A stretch of 59,644 nt of DNA from Pseudodesulfovibrio sp. JC047 (GCF_010468615.1 NZ_WUEH01000024.1:1-59644), one strand, 5' to 3'. Shown: positions 8,258 to 18,180, counted from the stretch's first letter. Numbers and translations are program-made. The notes: generated by a model not told the origin, from the letters alone.

Positions 8258-9595
8258 ATGAACGTATGCATCGTTGGCACTGGGTATGTGGGCCTTGTCT
8301 CCGCAGCCTGTTTTGCCGAAATGGGAAATAATATTATTTGTGTGGATGTCAATCCAAAAGTCGTGGAGACCTTGAGGAGTGGCAAGGTCCATATCTTTGA
8401 GCCTGGTCTGGAAGATTTGGTCAAACGCAATACTGAGCAGGGTCGATTGATCTTCACCACGGATTTGGGAGAAGGGTTGGCCGTCTCGGAAATAGTTTTT
8501 ATTACAGTTGGAACTCCGTGTGGGGACGATGGTTCTTGTGATCTTTCCTATGTGGATGCCGTTGCCCGGGAAATTGGGCAGCGCATGACAAGCCCGAAGA
8601 TTGTTGTGGATAAATCGACTGTCCCAGTTGGCACGGCGGACCGGGTGCGAGGTATTATCGCCGATGCCCTGGAGCAACGAGGCGAGTCCATTGATTTTGA
8701 CGTGGTTTCCAATCCCGAATTTCTGAAAGAGGGTGATGCCGTCAACGATTTCATGAAACCGGACCGGGTCATTGTCGGAACGGAGAATGACGATTCGGCT
8801 CAGGCATTACAAGTCTTGTACGGTCCTTTTGCCCGGAATCGTGAGAAGCTCATTGTCATGGGAGTGCGTTCTGCGGAAATGACCAAGTATGCGGCCAACT
8901 GCATGCTTGCAACAAAGATTTCGTTCATCAATGAAGTCGCCAATATTTGTGAACGAGTCGGAGCGAATGTCTCGGAAGTTCGTGCGGGAATCGGATCTGA
9001 CAGCCGCATTGGCTACAGCTTTATTTATCCGGGTGTCGGATACGGTGGGTCCTGTTTTCCCAAGGATGTGAAAGCACTCATCGGTACGGCTGCGGAAAAC
9101 GGGTATGATGCCCGGCTGATTCGGTCCGTGGATGAGGTCAATAACGCGCAAAAACGTGTTTTGTCTGATAAAATCAAAGAATATTTTGAGCCGCAAGGTG
9201 GCGTGAAGGGACGTACTTTGGCCATGTGGGGCATTGCCTTCAAGGCCAATACCGATGACATTCGAGAGGCGTCAGCCATTGAAGTCATCAAGGAATTGAC
9301 GGCTCTAGGCATGACGGTTCGTGCTTTTGATCCCGAGGCGAACGAGCGTGCTCGTGAAGAAGTTGGTCACCTCGACGGATTGGACATTCTCGACGATCAA
9401 TATGCAGTTCTGGATGGCGCGGACGCTCTGGCGGTGGTCACGGATTGGAATCAGTTTCGGGACCCGGATTTCGAACGTATCAAGCGGGACATGAAGGCCC
9501 CGTTGGTCTTTGACGGTCGGAACCTGTATTTGCCGGAACGCATGGGGCAGGCTGGATTTGCCTATTTCAGCATCGGAAGAAAGCCCGTCAAATAA
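8258..9595 (+). CDS. ugd: UDP-glucose/GDP-mannose 6-dehydrogenase family protein
   Basis: NAD-dependent four-electron oxidation of a nucleotide sugar to the uronic acid for capsule, LPS or exopolysaccharide. The 445 residues show the N-terminal Rossmann motif GTGYVGLVSAACFAE (7-21), the substrate segment VVSNPEFLKEGDA, the catalytic loop GVGYGGSCFPKDV with Cys 266, and the C-terminal domain WGIAFKANTDDIREA. The motifs fit UDP-glucose dehydrogenase best, but the sugar cannot be settled by eye. It is a single gene with its own terminator and no polysaccharide genes beside it. GGGAG lies about 10 nt before the ATG. Confidence 0.92.
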   Translation: MNVCIVGTGYVGLVSAACFAEMGNNIICVDVNPKVVETLRSGKVHIFEPGLEDLVKRNTEQGRLIFTTDLGEGLAVSEIVFITVGTPCGDDGSCDLSYVDAVAREIGQRMTSPKIVVDKSTVPVGTADRVRGIIADALEQRGESIDFDVVSNPEFLKEGDAVNDFMKPDRVIVGTENDDSAQALQVLYGPFARNREKLIVMGVRSAEMTKYAANCMLATKISFINEVANICERVGANVSEVRAGIGSDSRIGYSFIYPGVGYGGSCFPKDVKALIGTAAENGYDARLIRSVDEVNNAQKRVLSDKIKEYFEPQGGVKGRTLAMWGIAFKANTDDIREASAIEVIKELTALGMTVRAFDPEANERAREEVGHLDGLDILDDQYAVLDGADALAVVTDWNQFRDPDFERIKRDMKAPLVFDGRNLYLPERMGQAGFAYFSIGRKPVK

Positions 9596-9626
9596 GAGCC
9601 TTAGAATCGGTATTCTTTGCTATAAA

Positions 9627-9664
9627 AAACTCCCCGCTTCACAGACGAAGCGGGGAGTTTCTTG
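9627..9664 (+). terminator. Intrinsic terminator after ugd
   Basis: A 14-bp stem (AAACTCCCCGCTTC and its complement) with a 6-nt loop, followed by a short T-rich tail. It may also stop the small minus-strand gene at 9678-9908. Confidence 0.85.
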
Positions 9665-9677
9665 TTGATGTCTCAAA

Positions 9678-9908
9678 TTAGAATTGGCTTTTGCAACAGG
9701 TCCGATATTGCAGTTCCTGTAAAATGACGCGTTCATATTCAGGATTATATTCCAACTCGGTTTGTTCGTGCTGGTCAAGAATTTTGGCAAGTTGTTGTGT
9801 TTCTTCCCAAAAATCAAGAAGTTCTTCGTCAGCCAGATTTTTGACCTGTTCTTCCAGAGAGTATTGGTCACTGAAATTTGCGTATTGGCCCATAGGTAAA
9901 AGGTCCAT
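9678..9908 (-). CDS. Small acidic hypothetical protein
   Basis: A 76-residue frame, not recognised. It is rich in Glu, Gln and Leu (DEELLDFWEETQQLAKILDQ) and predicted almost wholly helical, ending in CCKSQF with two adjacent cysteines. The composition looks like real coding sequence, and overlapping frames on either strand look random. The ribosome site is weak; the internal Met 6 is an alternative start. It converges with ugd. No function is assigned. Confidence 0.5.
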   Translation of the reverse strand: MDLLPMGQYANFSDQYSLEEQVKNLADEELLDFWEETQQLAKILDQHEQTELEYNPEYERVILQELQYRTCCKSQF

Positions 9909-10145
9909 CCTGTATGTAAAAAGTCAAAAAAATCAAACTAATAGGTGCAATGCAAAATGTAAGTTAGTCGTTTCTTATTTTATCGTCAATAGAACTTTGG
10001 CGTTTTACTTGCCTAGATGCTGTTAACTTGTTTTATTTATTGATAAAAAAAGATGCTTTGTTTGTAATTACAGCATGATGGGAACGAGTGATGTGCGTCT
10101 TGTCAAGGATTCCGTGCGGATGGAGATTCTGATTGACAAAGAAGG

Positions 10146-10721
10146 GTGCTGTTGACAGATTCAATGACTGAAAATGAGAATGAAAAAGACTTGGACCGAG
10201 CCACTGAGGACGGAGTTATCATGAGCCTTGAAATTGAAGAAATTGGCGATGTCAAGGGAGCCGAGAGCGATCAGGAGTTGATTCAACTGGTCACGTTCAG
10301 CATTGGTGAAGAAGAGTTTGGCGTGAATATACTTCAGGTTCAGGAGATCATCCGGACCATGGAGATCACGAACGTCCCACGTGCGCCTGAATTCGTGGAA
10401 GGGGTTATCAATCTGCGAGGGAAGGTTATTCCCATCGTGGATATGCGCCGTCGTTTTGGCCTTGAGTCAAAGGAACACGATAAATATACTCGGATTATTG
10501 TCATCGAAATCGGAATGATTATCGTTGGTTTCGTTGTGGATGCGGTTTCTGAAGTCTTGCGTATCCCTGCAAATTCCGTCCAGCCGCCGCCTCCGGTTGT
10601 TGCCGGTATGGATGCTGATTATATTGATGGCGTGGGGAACCTTGATGACAGGCTTCTTATCTTGTTGGATCTGGACTCCTTGTTGGATAACGAGGAAAAG
10701 GAAGCCTTAGGCACGGTATAG
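10146..10721 (+). CDS. cheW: CheW-like chemotaxis coupling protein
   Basis: Adaptor linking chemoreceptors to the CheA kinase. The CheW domain covers about residues 44-185: LVTFSIGEEEFGVNILQVQE, VINLRGKVIPIVDMRRRFGL and GFVVDAVSEVLRIP are hallmarks. An acidic N-terminal tail precedes it. The start is uncertain: GTG 10146 gives 191 residues, ATG 10164 lacks a ribosome site, and ATG 10221 (MSLEIEEIGDV) has GGAG 5 nt upstream and would give 166 residues. A terminator separates it from mfd. A second CheW lies at 56060. Confidence 0.92.
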   Translation: MLLTDSMTENENEKDLDRATEDGVIMSLEIEEIGDVKGAESDQELIQLVTFSIGEEEFGVNILQVQEIIRTMEITNVPRAPEFVEGVINLRGKVIPIVDMRRRFGLESKEHDKYTRIIVIEIGMIIVGFVVDAVSEVLRIPANSVQPPPPVVAGMDADYIDGVGNLDDRLLILLDLDSLLDNEEKEALGTV

Positions 10722-10742
10722 CGCGTCGAGATAGTTGATGAC

Positions 10743-10784
10743 AAGCCGCTTCACTCCCGATAGGGAGAAGGCGGCTTTTCCGTT
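10743..10784 (+). terminator. Intrinsic terminator after cheW
   Basis: AAGCCGC pairs with GCGGCTT around an inner CTCCC/GGGAG stem, followed by a T-rich tract. It lies between cheW and mfd. Confidence 0.75.
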
Positions 10785-10823
10785 TTGCGTCAAAAAAATT
10801 GAGAGCGACCAATCAGTCAAACC

Positions 10824-13800
10824 ATGTCAGTATATCCTCAAGCCATAGCAGAATTCATGCGTAAAGCGGTTGATTCTGTGCGTATTTTCAAGAGTGGTCC
10901 CGGCAGTCAGGCCCTGATGGCGGGTTCCTTGCTTGCCAAGGGGAACAGTGCGATTATTGTTGTTCCCGGTGTGGCCGAATTTCGGGAAATGCGTGCTCTT
11001 CTCACGCTTTTTTCTTCTTCATCTTCCGCTACTCCCTTGGAACGACCGACTTGGGAAAACGAGTGGCTTTTTCTTCCCCCATATCATTCGAAAACAGCCG
11101 ACGCGCAGGCGTGGAGTGAACGGTGGGCCGCTCTGTATGGCCTGACCTACGGGAAAAAACCGTGTGGCGTGCTCATGACATCTGACAATTTCCTGCCACA
11201 TTGGCCGGAAGAGTCCGTCTTGCGTGAGAATTGGGTTTCTCTCGTAAAAGGCGAAGAAATGTCGCCGGATATCCTTTTGGAGCAGCTGGTCAGTTGGGGA
11301 TATGTGCGACGTAAGCTCGTTTCCGGTCCTGGGGACATGGCGATGCGCGGAGATATTCTCGACATTCATGCGCCGGGATATGCCTTGCCTGTGCGGTTGG
11401 AGTTTTTCGGCGATATTCTTGAGGAAATCCGACTGTTCGATCCCGCATCGCAACGGTCAAAGGCGGATCTGAATGAGGCTGTTTTGTTGCCGGTTGCGCC
11501 AGGAATCACCACTGATGTGTATGCTGAACAAGCCACGGTCATGTGGGAAAAACTCAGGAAAACCGGCGAGATAAATGCAGTTCAGGAACATTCCCTGCTG
11601 GAACGGCTTGATGTGAACAACGGTTTTGTCTGGCCCGGGTTATACTACGAGAATCCGGTTGGACTGGAGACATATTTTCCCAAAAATGCCGCATATCTGT
11701 TGTCTTCTGGTGGAGCATTACGTGCGCGGCTTGAAGATCGTGATCAGGCATGGCGTGATTTCCTCAAGGAAGAAGAACGAGAAAAAGGGGTGAGTCTGCC
11801 GTTGCGGTTCATCGTTCGGACGCATGAAGCGGCTCGTCAGGTATGGCGTGATGCCCGGCAGCTTGTGTTTGAAGATTTGACCATTGGTCGGGAAAAAAAT
11901 GGGATCGATATGGGGGAAACTCCGTATAGCGATTTTACCGATATTTTTTGGCAGCCTGAAGCGTCCCGGAGGCCGTGGTCTGCACTCATGACCGGTTTGA
12001 AGGAATGGAACACATCCGGTCAAACCACAATTCTCAGTTTTCGAACCCAACGTTCACGAAGTAAATTTCTGGCTTTGGCAGAGCAGGAAAACCTGCCCAT
12101 GAGCCTGGACTACACTTCGGGGAAACGGGGCATTTTTGCGCTGATTTCTCCATTGCGCAAAGGCATGGAATTGACGTGGAACCAGACTCGTCTTCTTGGT
12201 GAAGAGGTTTTGCAGCCTCAGGCTCCTCGTGTGCATGTCGGACGGGATAAAGCTTTCAAGGGCTTGGAAAAATACGATGATTTGTCAGAAGGAGATCTTC
12301 TGGTCCATCGGGATTATGGGCTGGCCCAATTTGGTGGATTGCACCACATGAACCTTGGTGCCGGGTCAAACGATTATCTTTTGTTGTTTTTTTCCGGTGA
12401 CGATAAATTGTATCTTCCGGTGGACCGACTGAATTTGGTGCAACGGTTCAAGGGGCCGGAAGGGGCCAAGCGGCCTTCTTTGGACAAGCTTGGTGGGACG
12501 CGGTGGAGCAAGACCACGGCCAAGGTGCGCAAGGCAATTGAGAAAATTGCGCACGAATTGGTTGAAATGTATGCTTTTCGCAAGGTTGGTAAAGGGTTCG
12601 GATACGGTCCATTGGATGAGATGTATGCCGAATTTGAAGCGACCTTCGGCTTTGAGGCAACGCCGGATCAGGACCGGGCGGTTGCCGATGTCTTTCGAGA
12701 TATGGAAAAATCGGAACCAATGGATCGGCTGGTGTGCGGTGACGTGGGCTTTGGCAAGACCGAAGTGGCCCTTCGAGCAGCTTTTCGAGCGGCTTTGGAA
12801 GGGTATCAGACCGCTTTGCTCTGTCCGACAACCGTTCTGGCCGAACAACATTATCAGACTTTTACCAAACGGATGGAAGGATTTCCGGTCCGGGTGGGAA
12901 TGCTTAGTCGATTTGTTTCGGCCAAACGGCAGAAGACCATCATCGAAGCCGCAGCTCGGGGAGAAATCGATATCCTTATCGGGACACACCGTTTGTTGTC
13001 CAAGGATGTGGAGCTACCGAATCTCGGATTGCTCATTTTGGATGAAGAGCAGCGTTTTGGAGTGAAGCATAAGGAAAAACTGAAACATTTCAGACAGAAT
13101 ATTGATGTTTTGACCCTGACCGCGACGCCTATTCCCAGAACGTTGCAGCTTTCTCTGTCCGGTATCCGAGGGTTGTCCGTGATCGAGACCCCGCCAGTTG
13201 ACCGCAAACCGGTTAAAACTGCACTCATTGAGCGTGACAAGCTTGAATTGAAGGGCGTGCTTGAACGAGAGCTTGAGCGTGGGGGCCAGGTCTACTGGGT
13301 GTACAACCGGGTAAATGGATTGGCTCAGGTTGCGGATTATGTGCGGGAATTGGTGCCTGATGCCAAAGTAGGCATGGCCCATGGTCGTATGAATGAGAAG
13401 ACGTTGGAAGAGGCCATGCGAAATTTTTGGCATGGAGAACTCGATGTTCTCGTGTGTACCGCTATTGTCGAATCCGGTCTTGATTTTCCGAATGCCAATA
13501 CATTGATCGTGGATCAGGCGCAGCTTTTCGGGCTTGGCCAGTTGTATCAGCTTCGAGGCCGTGTCGGACGAAGCGAGCGGCAGGCGTATGCCTATTTTGT
13601 GGTGCCGTCCATCAAGGATATTTCGGAAATCGTTCGTAAACGCTTGCGTATCATTCTGGACATGGATTATCTGGGAGCAGGATTCAAGGTCGCCATGGAA
13701 GATTTACGGCTTCGAGGAGCCGGTAATATTTTAGGTGAAGTCCAGTCCGGGCAGATGGCCAAGGTTGGGCTGGAGTTGTTTTTGGAAATGCTGGAAGAAG

Positions 13801-14312
13801 AAGTGCGTCGCTTGCGTGGCGAGGCCGAGACCAGAGCCAGCGATCCTGAATTGAATTTCGTTTTTGAAGCGCATATCCCGAGTGGATATATTCCTGATTC
13901 GAAAGAACGACTGCGTTATTACAAGGCGTTGTCGTCAGCGTCCACTGAGTTGGGACTTCGGGAGTTCGAGGCGGAAATACGGGATCGTTTTGGCCCGTTG
14001 CCAGAGACGTTGGATGCCTTTTTCGGCGTATTGCGTCTGAAACAGACCTTGTCCCATTTGCAGGCGGCCCGGGCGGAATTGTATCCGGGACGGGCGGTTG
14101 TCACTTGGAGTGATACCGCTATTGCGGTCAGTCCTGAAAAATTGATTCAGTGGGTTGGTGCCCACGGAGATATGGCTCGGATCATTCCTCCGGCCAAGTT
14201 GGAAGTCCGCTATGGAACAACTGACTCCATGCGGCAGGCCCTTGAAGAAACGGCTGTTGATTTGGAGGCCATGTTGGATATGAAATCTGAAACAGCACAC
14301 GATACACACTAA
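10824..14312 (+). CDS. mfd: Transcription-repair coupling factor
   Basis: Releases RNA polymerase stalled at DNA lesions and recruits UvrA. The 1162 residues are full length. In order: an N-terminal UvrB-like region (about 1-340, with GDMAMRGDILDIHAPG), the RNA-polymerase interaction domain near 483-560 (YDDLSEGDLLVHRDYGLAQF), the translocase with Walker A GDVGFGKTEVAL near 639 and the DEEQRFG box at 740, the TRG region GLGQLYQLRGRVGRSERQAY, and the C-terminal TRCF domain from about 1010. It begins after the cheW terminator and is followed by chaperone and recO genes, probably in one operon. Confidence 0.97.
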   Translation: MSVYPQAIAEFMRKAVDSVRIFKSGPGSQALMAGSLLAKGNSAIIVVPGVAEFREMRALLTLFSSSSSATPLERPTWENEWLFLPPYHSKTADAQAWSERWAALYGLTYGKKPCGVLMTSDNFLPHWPEESVLRENWVSLVKGEEMSPDILLEQLVSWGYVRRKLVSGPGDMAMRGDILDIHAPGYALPVRLEFFGDILEEIRLFDPASQRSKADLNEAVLLPVAPGITTDVYAEQATVMWEKLRKTGEINAVQEHSLLERLDVNNGFVWPGLYYENPVGLETYFPKNAAYLLSSGGALRARLEDRDQAWRDFLKEEEREKGVSLPLRFIVRTHEAARQVWRDARQLVFEDLTIGREKNGIDMGETPYSDFTDIFWQPEASRRPWSALMTGLKEWNTSGQTTILSFRTQRSRSKFLALAEQENLPMSLDYTSGKRGIFALISPLRKGMELTWNQTRLLGEEVLQPQAPRVHVGRDKAFKGLEKYDDLSEGDLLVHRDYGLAQFGGLHHMNLGAGSNDYLLLFFSGDDKLYLPVDRLNLVQRFKGPEGAKRPSLDKLGGTRWSKTTAKVRKAIEKIAHELVEMYAFRKVGKGFGYGPLDEMYAEFEATFGFEATPDQDRAVADVFRDMEKSEPMDRLVCGDVGFGKTEVALRAAFRAALEGYQTALLCPTTVLAEQHYQTFTKRMEGFPVRVGMLSRFVSAKRQKTIIEAAARGEIDILIGTHRLLSKDVELPNLGLLILDEEQRFGVKHKEKLKHFRQNIDVLTLTATPIPRTLQLSLSGIRGLSVIETPPVDRKPVKTALIERDKLELKGVLERELERGGQVYWVYNRVNGLAQVADYVRELVPDAKVGMAHGRMNEKTLEEAMRNFWHGELDVLVCTAIVESGLDFPNANTLIVDQAQLFGLGQLYQLRGRVGRSERQAYAYFVVPSIKDISEIVRKRLRIILDMDYLGAGFKVAMEDLRLRGAGNILGEVQSGQMAKVGLELFLEMLEEEVRRLRGEAETRASDPELNFVFEAHIPSGYIPDSKERLRYYKALSSASTELGLREFEAEIRDRFGPLPETLDAFFGVLRLKQTLSHLQAARAELYPGRAVVTWSDTAIAVSPEKLIQWVGAHGDMARIIPPAKLEVRYGTTDSMRQALEETAVDLEAMLDMKSETAHDTH

Positions 14313-14320
14313 GAGTTGCT

Positions 14321-15340
14321 ATGTTGCGCACGATCTGTATGGTCTTGATTCTTGCCCTTTTTGCGGGCTGTTCCGGTGATTCTGATGATATCGGAATTGT
14401 CGCACGAGTGAATAAGGCTCCTATTTATTTGACACAATTGGAATTTCAACATGACCAATTTCAGGCGGATTCTATCGGATCCTATGCCCCGAGTGTGGAA
14501 AAGCTCAGGGCTGAATATGGTGACATTCTAGCCGATCTGATCGTTCAGGAGTTGGTTGTTCAGGATCTGGTCCGTCGGGATATGGCGGTGACGGACAAAG
14601 AAGTTCAGGAAGCTGAAGACGTCGTTCGGGCAGACTATCCTGAAGGCGCGTTCGAACAGGTCCTGGTCGAGGAATATATCGATTTGAAATCATGGCGTCG
14701 TCAGTTGAAATATTATCTGGCGCAGAAAAAATTGTTTCAACATGTGCTGAGAGCACAGATCAAGATTGATTACAAGGAAGCCGAAGCCTACTACCGTGAG
14801 CATATTTCCGATTTTTATCTGCCGGAGAGTATGCGCATACTCGTGGTTCGAGGCCCGAGCCGGGAATTGGTGGTCAAGGCGGTTGAGAAATTCAACCGAG
14901 ACCGGAACCAAATGAATCTGGCCACGGCTTTTGGCGAGGTGGAAACCCGTGAAGTGGTTGTTCGGGAAGGCCGCATTTCCGCTGCATGGCGGAGTGCCTT
15001 GGAAGGGTTGAAACCGGGACAGTCGAGTGATGTCCTGACGGATCGACTCGGTTTTGAGGCGTTGGTCCTTTTGGAGCGCAGTGAAGCCAAGGTCCTGGCG
15101 CCGGCTCAGGCATATCCTCTTGTGGAAGAAGCCTTGCTTGAGAGTAAATTGCGGGATGTCTTTGACGTTTGGTTGACGGACAATCTTGCGTCGGCAAAGA
15201 TCACCGTGAGTGAGCATCTGCTTGCTGAGGCTGAAGAGAAAAGTGTGGCCAAATCTGTGGAGCCAGACATGTCGGCGATTCAGGAAAATATGGAAAAATC
15301 CAACCCGGATACATCCAATAGTGCGGCCTCTGAAAAATAA
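14321..15340 (+). CDS. SurA/PpiC-like lipoprotein (peptidyl-prolyl isomerase family)
   Basis: A 339-residue predicted outer-envelope lipoprotein. The signal sequence MLRTICMVLILALFAGC ends in a lipobox with Cys 17. Next comes a SurA-N-like helical domain (VARVNKAPIYLTQLEF; DILADLIVQELVVQDLVRRD) and a weak parvulin domain at about 165-255 (LPESMRILVVRG; SAALEG-type GLKPGQSSDVLTDRLGFEAL). Several parvulin positions are poorly conserved, so it may act as a chaperone rather than an isomerase. It begins 8 nt after mfd and is followed by a second SurA-like gene, a pair likely devoted to outer-membrane protein folding. Confidence 0.8.
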   Translation: MLRTICMVLILALFAGCSGDSDDIGIVARVNKAPIYLTQLEFQHDQFQADSIGSYAPSVEKLRAEYGDILADLIVQELVVQDLVRRDMAVTDKEVQEAEDVVRADYPEGAFEQVLVEEYIDLKSWRRQLKYYLAQKKLFQHVLRAQIKIDYKEAEAYYREHISDFYLPESMRILVVRGPSRELVVKAVEKFNRDRNQMNLATAFGEVETREVVVREGRISAAWRSALEGLKPGQSSDVLTDRLGFEALVLLERSEAKVLAPAQAYPLVEEALLESKLRDVFDVWLTDNLASAKITVSEHLLAEAEEKSVAKSVEPDMSAIQENMEKSNPDTSNSAASEK

Positions 15341-15440
15341 ATCAACGGCCTATTCGTTGCATAGTTTGTTCAAACTGACTAGAATTTGTCAAAATATTGG
15401 TGAAACTCGCAGGGTGTTTCACTGTCCAAGGAGTACATGC

Positions 15441-16412
15441 GTGGTCAAATTTTTTTCTCTGATCATTGGAGCCATGTTGATGCTTTCCGCAGCGCAGGCA
15501 TGGGCAGCCGAGACGGTTATCAATCGGATTTTGGTCAAGATCAATGACAACATCATCACTGAATATGATCTTGATGAAGAGATGAAACCGATCATGGAGA
15601 AGCTTAAGGGAAGGGTGCTCAGTGCTGCTGAAAAACAGCAGCTTGGCAAAATTCGGAAACAGGCTCTCAACAATTTGATTAACCAGGTGCTTGTGGATCA
15701 GGAAGTCGCTCGCTACGGGATTTCCATTAGCGAAGCGAGTATTGACAAGGAAATTCAGCGTGTCAAAGATGAACAGGAATTAGACGATGCCGGGTTTGAG
15801 GCGTTGGTTGCCAAAGATGGACTGACTCTTCAGGACTTTCGTGCAAAGTTGAAAAAGTTGTTTGAAAAACAAGAACTTATTGGACACATGGTCAATAAGA
15901 AAGTGCTTGTCACCGATACGGAAATTGCGGAAGAGTACGCCGACAGAAAAGATGATTATACGCTCGACAAGATGGTCGAATTGGCCATTATCCTTTTGCC
16001 GTCGGATGTGTCCGCGGTTGAGGTGAAAGAGCGGATCAACGATGAAGAACTGACGTTTGCTGAAGCCGCGAGCAAGTACAGCATCGGTCCCGGTGCTGCT
16101 GCTGGTGGGTCTATCGGTGAAGTCGGATATGCGGATCTGGCAGAGGACTGGAAAGAGGCCTTGAGAGGGCTGCAACCCGGTGGTGTCAGTGAACCTTTGA
16201 CCATTCAGGGGAAGGAAGCCTTGCTTTCTCCCGTGACTATTTCGGAAGATCGTCTGGTGCCTTTGGAAGAGGTGCGGGACGATATTTACAAGGAATTGAT
16301 GCAGAAAAAACGAGATACTATTTTTACCGAGTATTTCGATACGTTGAAACAAAGCTCGGTCATCGTGTATATGGACGATGCGACCAAGCCTGAGAATGGA
16401 GTGTCTCAATGA
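15441..16412 (+). CDS. surA: Periplasmic SurA-like chaperone/peptidyl-prolyl isomerase
   Basis: A periplasmic folding factor for outer-membrane proteins. The GTG at 15441 has AAGGAG 7 nt upstream and opens a classic signal peptide cleaved near AQAWA-AETV (residue 22). The frame stays open further upstream, but that part overlaps the previous gene and lacks a ribosome site. The 323-residue protein has a SurA N-terminal domain (INRILVKINDNIITEYDLDE, ALNNLINQVLVDQEVARYGI) and one parvulin domain near 185-285 (GPGAAAGGSIGEVGY, GLQPGGVSEPL). E. coli SurA has two parvulin domains; one is normal for deltaproteobacteria. It overlaps the next gene by 4 nt. Confidence 0.88.
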   Translation: MVKFFSLIIGAMLMLSAAQAWAAETVINRILVKINDNIITEYDLDEEMKPIMEKLKGRVLSAAEKQQLGKIRKQALNNLINQVLVDQEVARYGISISEASIDKEIQRVKDEQELDDAGFEALVAKDGLTLQDFRAKLKKLFEKQELIGHMVNKKVLVTDTEIAEEYADRKDDYTLDKMVELAIILLPSDVSAVEVKERINDEELTFAEAASKYSIGPGAAAGGSIGEVGYADLAEDWKEALRGLQPGGVSEPLTIQGKEALLSPVTISEDRLVPLEEVRDDIYKELMQKKRDTIFTEYFDTLKQSSVIVYMDDATKPENGVSQ

Positions 16413-17386
16413 ATTTTCAGGAACTCGGAGAAACGTTGCGAGAGCGGCGTGAAGCCAAGGGGATGACAATAGAGGCGGTCATGGAGGCCACAAAGATCAG
16501 CAGGATCAATTTGGTGGCCCTTGAAGAAGGTGACACCTCTTCCATGCCACACCCAGTGTATGCCAAGGGATTTGTCAAAAGTTACGCCAGACTGCTTGAT
16601 CTGGATGCTGAAGAACTCGCGCTGATCGTTGACCGGGAATATCAGCTCAATGAACAGAATGCTGATGAAGTCGATTATGACGTGTCGCCATCCGCTGAAA
16701 AGGCGTTCCACGAGATGGATGCCCCCGCAGCGAAAAAACGGTCCGTCTGGCCGTCCATTTTGCTTGTTGTGGTGTTGAGTTGTTCATTGATCGCGCTTGT
16801 CATGTATTTGAATAAAGGGGATGAAACGCCTGCTCCTGCAGAGATGAGTGAAAGCTCGGCCCCTGGAGTGCAAACCGAGGCACCTGTTGTTACTGAGCCG
16901 ATGGAGTCTGTCGGCTCAGGCGAAGAGGCGACTCAACCTGCGGAGTCAACGGTGGATTTTCAGGAAGGGGCTGATGGCGTGGCCGGGACCGGGAATGAGA
17001 TTCCCGAGTCTGCTCCGGTAGAGCCTCAGTCCGAGACTGAGCAGCCGGTTGCGGCACAACCCGCTGTTCCCTTGTCTGGAGACGGGGAAAAGCTCGTTGT
17101 TGCCACACAGGATGCGGCGCCAGGTCAAACCAAATATGCGCACGTCATGATAATCACGGCCACGACAAACAAAGGGTGCTGGATCGGTGTCTGGAAGGGT
17201 GATGAATCGAAAATGGCGCGAGATTTTGTCTTGAAAAACGGTGAGCCGCTTCGTTTGATGTTCAATTCGCCGAGACGGATTCGTATCGGCAATGTGGCTG
17301 GTGTGACCGTGACATACAATGGCAAGCCGTATGCTCTTGATACGAATAAGAGCAATATACAGACATTGTTTGTCGGTATGGATTAA
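16409..17386 (+). CDS. rodZ: RodZ-like helix-turn-helix membrane protein
   Basis: A 325-residue bitopic membrane protein of the RodZ family, which links MreB to the cell-wall elongation machinery. Residues 3-65 form the cytoplasmic Xre-like HTH domain (LGETLRERREAKGMTIEAV; HPVYAKGFVKSYARLL). One membrane segment lies near 112-134 (VWPSILLVVVLSCSLIALVM). A low-complexity Glu/Pro/Ala linker follows, then a C-terminal DUF4115 domain (ATTNKGCWIGVWKGDESK; RIRIGNVAGVTVTYNGKPYA). Its ATG overlaps the surA-like stop (ATGA). Confidence 0.88.
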   Translation: MNFQELGETLRERREAKGMTIEAVMEATKISRINLVALEEGDTSSMPHPVYAKGFVKSYARLLDLDAEELALIVDREYQLNEQNADEVDYDVSPSAEKAFHEMDAPAAKKRSVWPSILLVVVLSCSLIALVMYLNKGDETPAPAEMSESSAPGVQTEAPVVTEPMESVGSGEEATQPAESTVDFQEGADGVAGTGNEIPESAPVEPQSETEQPVAAQPAVPLSGDGEKLVVATQDAAPGQTKYAHVMIITATTNKGCWIGVWKGDESKMARDFVLKNGEPLRLMFNSPRRIRIGNVAGVTVTYNGKPYALDTNKSNIQTLFVGMD

Positions 17387-17408
17387 TCGTTGATTTTGAG
17401 GATGCCCA

Positions 17409-18167
17409 ATGAGTTCTTCTGAAAAAGCCCTGGTACTCAAGGTTGGGGGTTTTCGGGAGGCGGATTGTTGGGTCAAGCTCTTGACGCCTACTCGTGGCGT
17501 CTTCAATGCCTTTGCTTTTGGCGGATCTCGCAGCCGCCGTCGGTTTGTCGGATGCCTTGACCCACTCAGTCATGTTTTATTCACCATAGGGACCAACAAG
17601 ACCGGAACATACACGGTTCTTGAAGAAGGGTCCCTGCTGCACAATTTTCCCGCAATCCGAGAAAGTTCGGCCAAAACCGGTTTGGCAGTCAATTGCATGA
17701 AGTTTGTTGACGCTGTCGAAATTGATCCCTCGGACGCTCGTCCTGTCTATACGTTGTTGCTGGAAACATTATATATGTTAGAGAAAGACGGCGGCAGTAG
17801 CGCGTTTACTCCGTGGTTTTTTCGAGCAAAACTCGCTTTTGAAATGGGGTATCATCCTGATTTCCTTTCATGCGGAATGTGTGGCCGATCTCTGGTTGCG
17901 GAAGAGGGATGCCAATTCGGTGTTGAGGGGGGCCAAGTGGCCTGTCGGACTTGTCTTTCGAGCGGGAAACCGTTAGAGGGACTTGCTCGGCCTGTTTCGA
18001 CCGGGGTACTTCGTGCTCTTGATTGGATTCAGCACAGCCGTCCTGCGGACTGGCTTACTGTCTCCATGGATTCCGAAGTCCGGCGGCAAGCAAGCCAATT
18101 GATCGAGCTTTTCGTCGCGTATCACCTGGGTCTGTCCTGGGATAATGGCATGTATAAAAAGGTATGA
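17409..18167 (+). CDS. recO: DNA repair protein RecO
   Basis: Mediator that loads RecA on SSB-coated single-stranded DNA in the RecFOR pathway. The 252-residue length is normal. The N-terminal OB-fold has ALVLKVGGFREADCWVKLLT and GVFNAFAFGGSRSRRRFVG. The C-terminal part carries a four-cysteine zinc site, C155-x2-C158 (CGMCG) and C179-x2-C182 (CRTC). It follows rodZ by 22 nt and precedes glyQ by 13 nt; recO before glyQ-glyS is frequent in this group. Confidence 0.93.
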   Translation: MSSSEKALVLKVGGFREADCWVKLLTPTRGVFNAFAFGGSRSRRRFVGCLDPLSHVLFTIGTNKTGTYTVLEEGSLLHNFPAIRESSAKTGLAVNCMKFVDAVEIDPSDARPVYTLLLETLYMLEKDGGSSAFTPWFFRAKLAFEMGYHPDFLSCGMCGRSLVAEEGCQFGVEGGQVACRTCLSSGKPLEGLARPVSTGVLRALDWIQHSRPADWLTVSMDSEVRRQASQLIELFVAYHLGLSWDNGMYKKV

Positions 18168-18180
18168 GTTGGAGTAAGCA

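Noticed and set aside
15210..15440. Upstream extension of the surA-like frame
   Set aside because: It overlaps the 3' end of the preceding lipoprotein gene and would bury the signal peptide; the GTG at 15441 has a good ribosome site.
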